Assembly: GCA_910585535.1 (NCBI GenBank)
Contig: CAJUFK010000149.1
Location: forward strand, 1 to 7,056
Length of the DNA stretch: 7,056 nucleotides
Source of the DNA: an uncultured Angelakisella sp.
GTDB lineage: Bacteria; Bacillota; Clostridia; Oscillospirales; Ruminococcaceae
Direction of reading: 5' to 3'
Shown: one piece after another, positions 6,501 through 7,056 of the stretch
How positions within the stretch are numbered: position 1 is the stretch's first letter
Layout: every line of letters starts with the position of its first letter
Made by a program: the position numbers and the translations under genes
Notes under the pieces: model-generated
The model's database searches: none
Seen by the model: only the letters and a program-made list of their open reading frames with translations
Told to the model about the DNA's origin: nothing

Positions 6501-6928
6501 GAAAGGTCTCGGCAGCAAAGCTTCCTCCGGAGGCCGGGCCGGAGGAGATTCGGGAGCAGGTGTCCAAGGGCCTGCGGATGAGCGGCGTCGTTTTGGACGA
6601 GGACAGTGTTCTCCGGGCCATGGAGCGGGACCTGGAGGGGCGGTTCATCCCGGTGAAGAAGAAGCGTGACGACACCCTTTCCGGCAGCTCCAAGGTTCAA
6701 AGCGAAGAGGACTTTGTAAGGCTCCGCCAGCTGGTCTACCAAAACATCCGGGAGATGGCAGAGGGCCTGATCCAGGGCCGGGTGGCCCCTTGTCCCGTCC
6801 GGGGGGGCAAGGTGAAGGACCCCTGTTCCTACTGCGATTACAGCCAACTGTGCAACAACGCCGGCGGGAAAAAATTCCGGGAGATCTTAGGAGAGGAATC
6901 AGAGAGGGAAGGAGGCGAGGAAGAATGA
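3587..6928 (+). CDS. addB: AddB, nuclease/helicase-like subunit of AddAB
   Basis: Subunit of the AddAB (RexAB) complex that resects double-strand breaks for RecA-mediated repair. At 1113 residues it is slightly shorter than the roughly 1,160 of Bacillus subtilis AddB. Walker A is GLTGTGKT (7-14), then VPEQFSFQAE (35-44) and LGVNEGVFP (581-589), both typical of AddB. The C-terminal RecB-family nuclease has GTAVH (His795), IDRVD (Asp906, Asp909), DYKTG (Asp923, Lys925) and QMLIY (Gln943, Tyr947). Cys765 (YYQC) with Cys1080, Cys1083 and Cys1089 matches the split [4Fe-4S] signature of AddB, including the C-x2-C-x5-C spacing. The GTG start gives MLRLILG, placing Walker A right at the N-terminus as usual. 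The stop overlaps the addA start by 4 bases, so the two are coupled. No domain seems missing. Confidence 0.96.
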   Translation: MLRLILGLTGTGKTTEIFSRAMNSAKKRRRTILLVPEQFSFQAERTIYTALTGEDALSISVLSFSRLSENIFRAWGGLARKRLTDTARLVLMKLAVTEMKDTLTVYKRQWGRTSFLDTMLQTVEELKQSGTYPETLAAVAEAQRREDPQLSAKLKDVSGIYGAYQAMIDRGYSDPLDDIARAAKLAGEHRYFEEASVFIDGFGFFSPPEREMLFAMLEQGQEVCLSLTTDGLSNSQGVDIFTDQKTTAQKLITYARSHFVPVAAPVHLTENRRAACPALLAVEELARGQRPEPPESGEGLCLLTAEDRFGEVRFAAAEMARLVREEGWRYRDLALICRDLEDYQTAIRSVFSAYGLPVFMDRKEGILSRPIVALACAALTAVQGNYKTEAILKIARSPALALPVERSAALENYVYVWSVKGEDWLCPFRNNPNGLREEKPEVYEEELAGIEATRQAVMAPLARLRETLGRGDGESFSSGVYQFFQEVGALENLREYFRQDKEHGLERGRENDRLWNYLVDVLDLFADHLTNTRYTIREFSELFVLAMGCAELGTIPITNDQILAGSANMIRPGSPRGVFVLGVNEGVFPAKGKPYGIFTDRERENLIRQGIEITSPQVERALLERFYLYSALCAPRERLYVTCARGDLTGGAMEPGLIFTQLEECFREVSPLGRVEDRPMEFFVAGAPTARSAYAALAAEEGLEGSGTATVGALLSRLGEGEFLRSMGELAEDRPMGDIAPETAKGLLGGRIALSPTKIETYYQCPYAFFSDYLLRLAPRKRAEYSPLESGTAVHFVLEMLLRQVGSRGLRDLSDEELQEKISALLQDHIRQMAGDPEQLSTRLKYQFQRLVSALFLLARHLGEDFGQSLFQTEGVEVPVGERGTVHPLKIAASDGTPVSLSGKIDRVDTYEGQGGSYARVVDYKTGNKEFRLEEVFYGLNMQMLIYLFALCDDPQKPFGEVEPAGILYMPGKVSAAKLPPEAGPEEIREQVSKGLRMSGVVLDEDSVLRAMERDLEGRFIPVKKKRDDTLSGSSKVQSEEDFVRLRQLVYQNIREMAEGLIQGRVAPCPVRGGKVKDPCSYCDYSQLCNNAGGKKFREILGEESEREGGEEE

Positions 6929-7056
6929 GCAGACAGTGGACCACGGAACAGGGCCAGGCGATTCAGGGCCGGGGCGGGAGCATTTTGGTTTCTGCCGCCG
7001 CTGGCAGCGGCAAAACCGCCGTGCTGGTGGAGCGGGTGATCGGGATGCTGACCCGG
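6925..7056 (+). CDS. addA: AddA, helicase-nuclease subunit of AddAB (5' end only, cut by the window edge)
   Basis: The first 44 codons of the UvrD-like helicase and nuclease subunit that drives AddAB along DNA. The N-terminus carries the Q-motif region WTTEQ (5-9) and Walker A AAAGSGKT (24-31), preceded by LVS and followed by AVLVERV, a very characteristic AddA opening. The ATG overlaps the addB TGA in an ATGA junction. An AAGGAGG site (6909-6915) lies 9 bases upstream, inside the end of addB. Everything after motif I, including the remaining helicase motifs and the nuclease domain, lies outside the window, so integrity of the rest cannot be judged. Confidence 0.95.
   Translation, partial: MSRQWTTEQGQAIQGRGGSILVSAAAGSGKTAVLVERVIGMLTR

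Noticed and set aside
5600..6847. 415-codon minus-strand frame opposite the addB nuclease domain
   Set aside because: It is antisense to the intact iron-sulfur nuclease domain of AddB. Its composition is typical of a GC-driven shadow frame and no domain is recognised.

Overview
The window is a GC-rich, tightly packed stretch of bacterial chromosome. It most resembles an anaerobic member of the Clostridia, probably the Oscillospiraceae or relatives. That assignment is inferred from three things: a four-subunit ferredoxin-dependent 2-oxoacid oxidoreductase (a strict-anaerobe enzyme), AddAB rather than RecBCD, and strong AGGAGG-type ribosome binding sites with GTG starts. No database search was possible, so the genus is open.

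Layout. Positions 1-41 hold what is probably the 5' end of a divergent minus-strand gene, with its own AAGGAGG site. Next comes a near-consensus SigA promoter (TTGAAT, 17-base spacer, TATAAT, extended -10) that reads rightward into a five-gene operon at 138-3420. The operon encodes a ParA/MinD-like P-loop ATPase, a 2[4Fe-4S] ferredoxin-type delta subunit, and the alpha (VorB/KorA type), beta (TPP-binding) and gamma subunits of a 2-oxoacid:ferredoxin oxidoreductase. The genes are 1 to 33 bases apart or overlap by 1 base, so they should be co-transcribed. Together the four subunits would turn a 2-oxoacid plus CoA into acyl-CoA, CO2 and reduced ferredoxin. Whether the substrate is branched-chain 2-oxoacids or 2-oxoglutarate cannot be settled from sequence alone.

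A 166-base AT-richer gap (3421-3586) follows. It contains a good hairpin terminator candidate for the operon, a weak promoter candidate, and a second short hairpin with a T run just before the next ribosome binding site. The right half is addB (3587-6928), the AddB subunit of the AddAB helicase-nuclease, with its Walker A motif, RecB-type nuclease motifs and four-cysteine iron-sulfur signature all present. It overlaps by 4 bases the start of addA, which runs off the right edge after 44 codons. These two form a recombinational-repair operon unrelated in function to the upstream metabolic operon.

Most of the window is ordinary, well-understood biology. I see no mobile element, CRISPR array, tRNA or rRNA, and no clear sign of a new multi-gene system. 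The item most worth following is the operon-leading P-loop ATPase. It looks like a ParA/MinD relative but has His where those proteins carry the signature lysine, and its role beside the oxidoreductase is not known to me.
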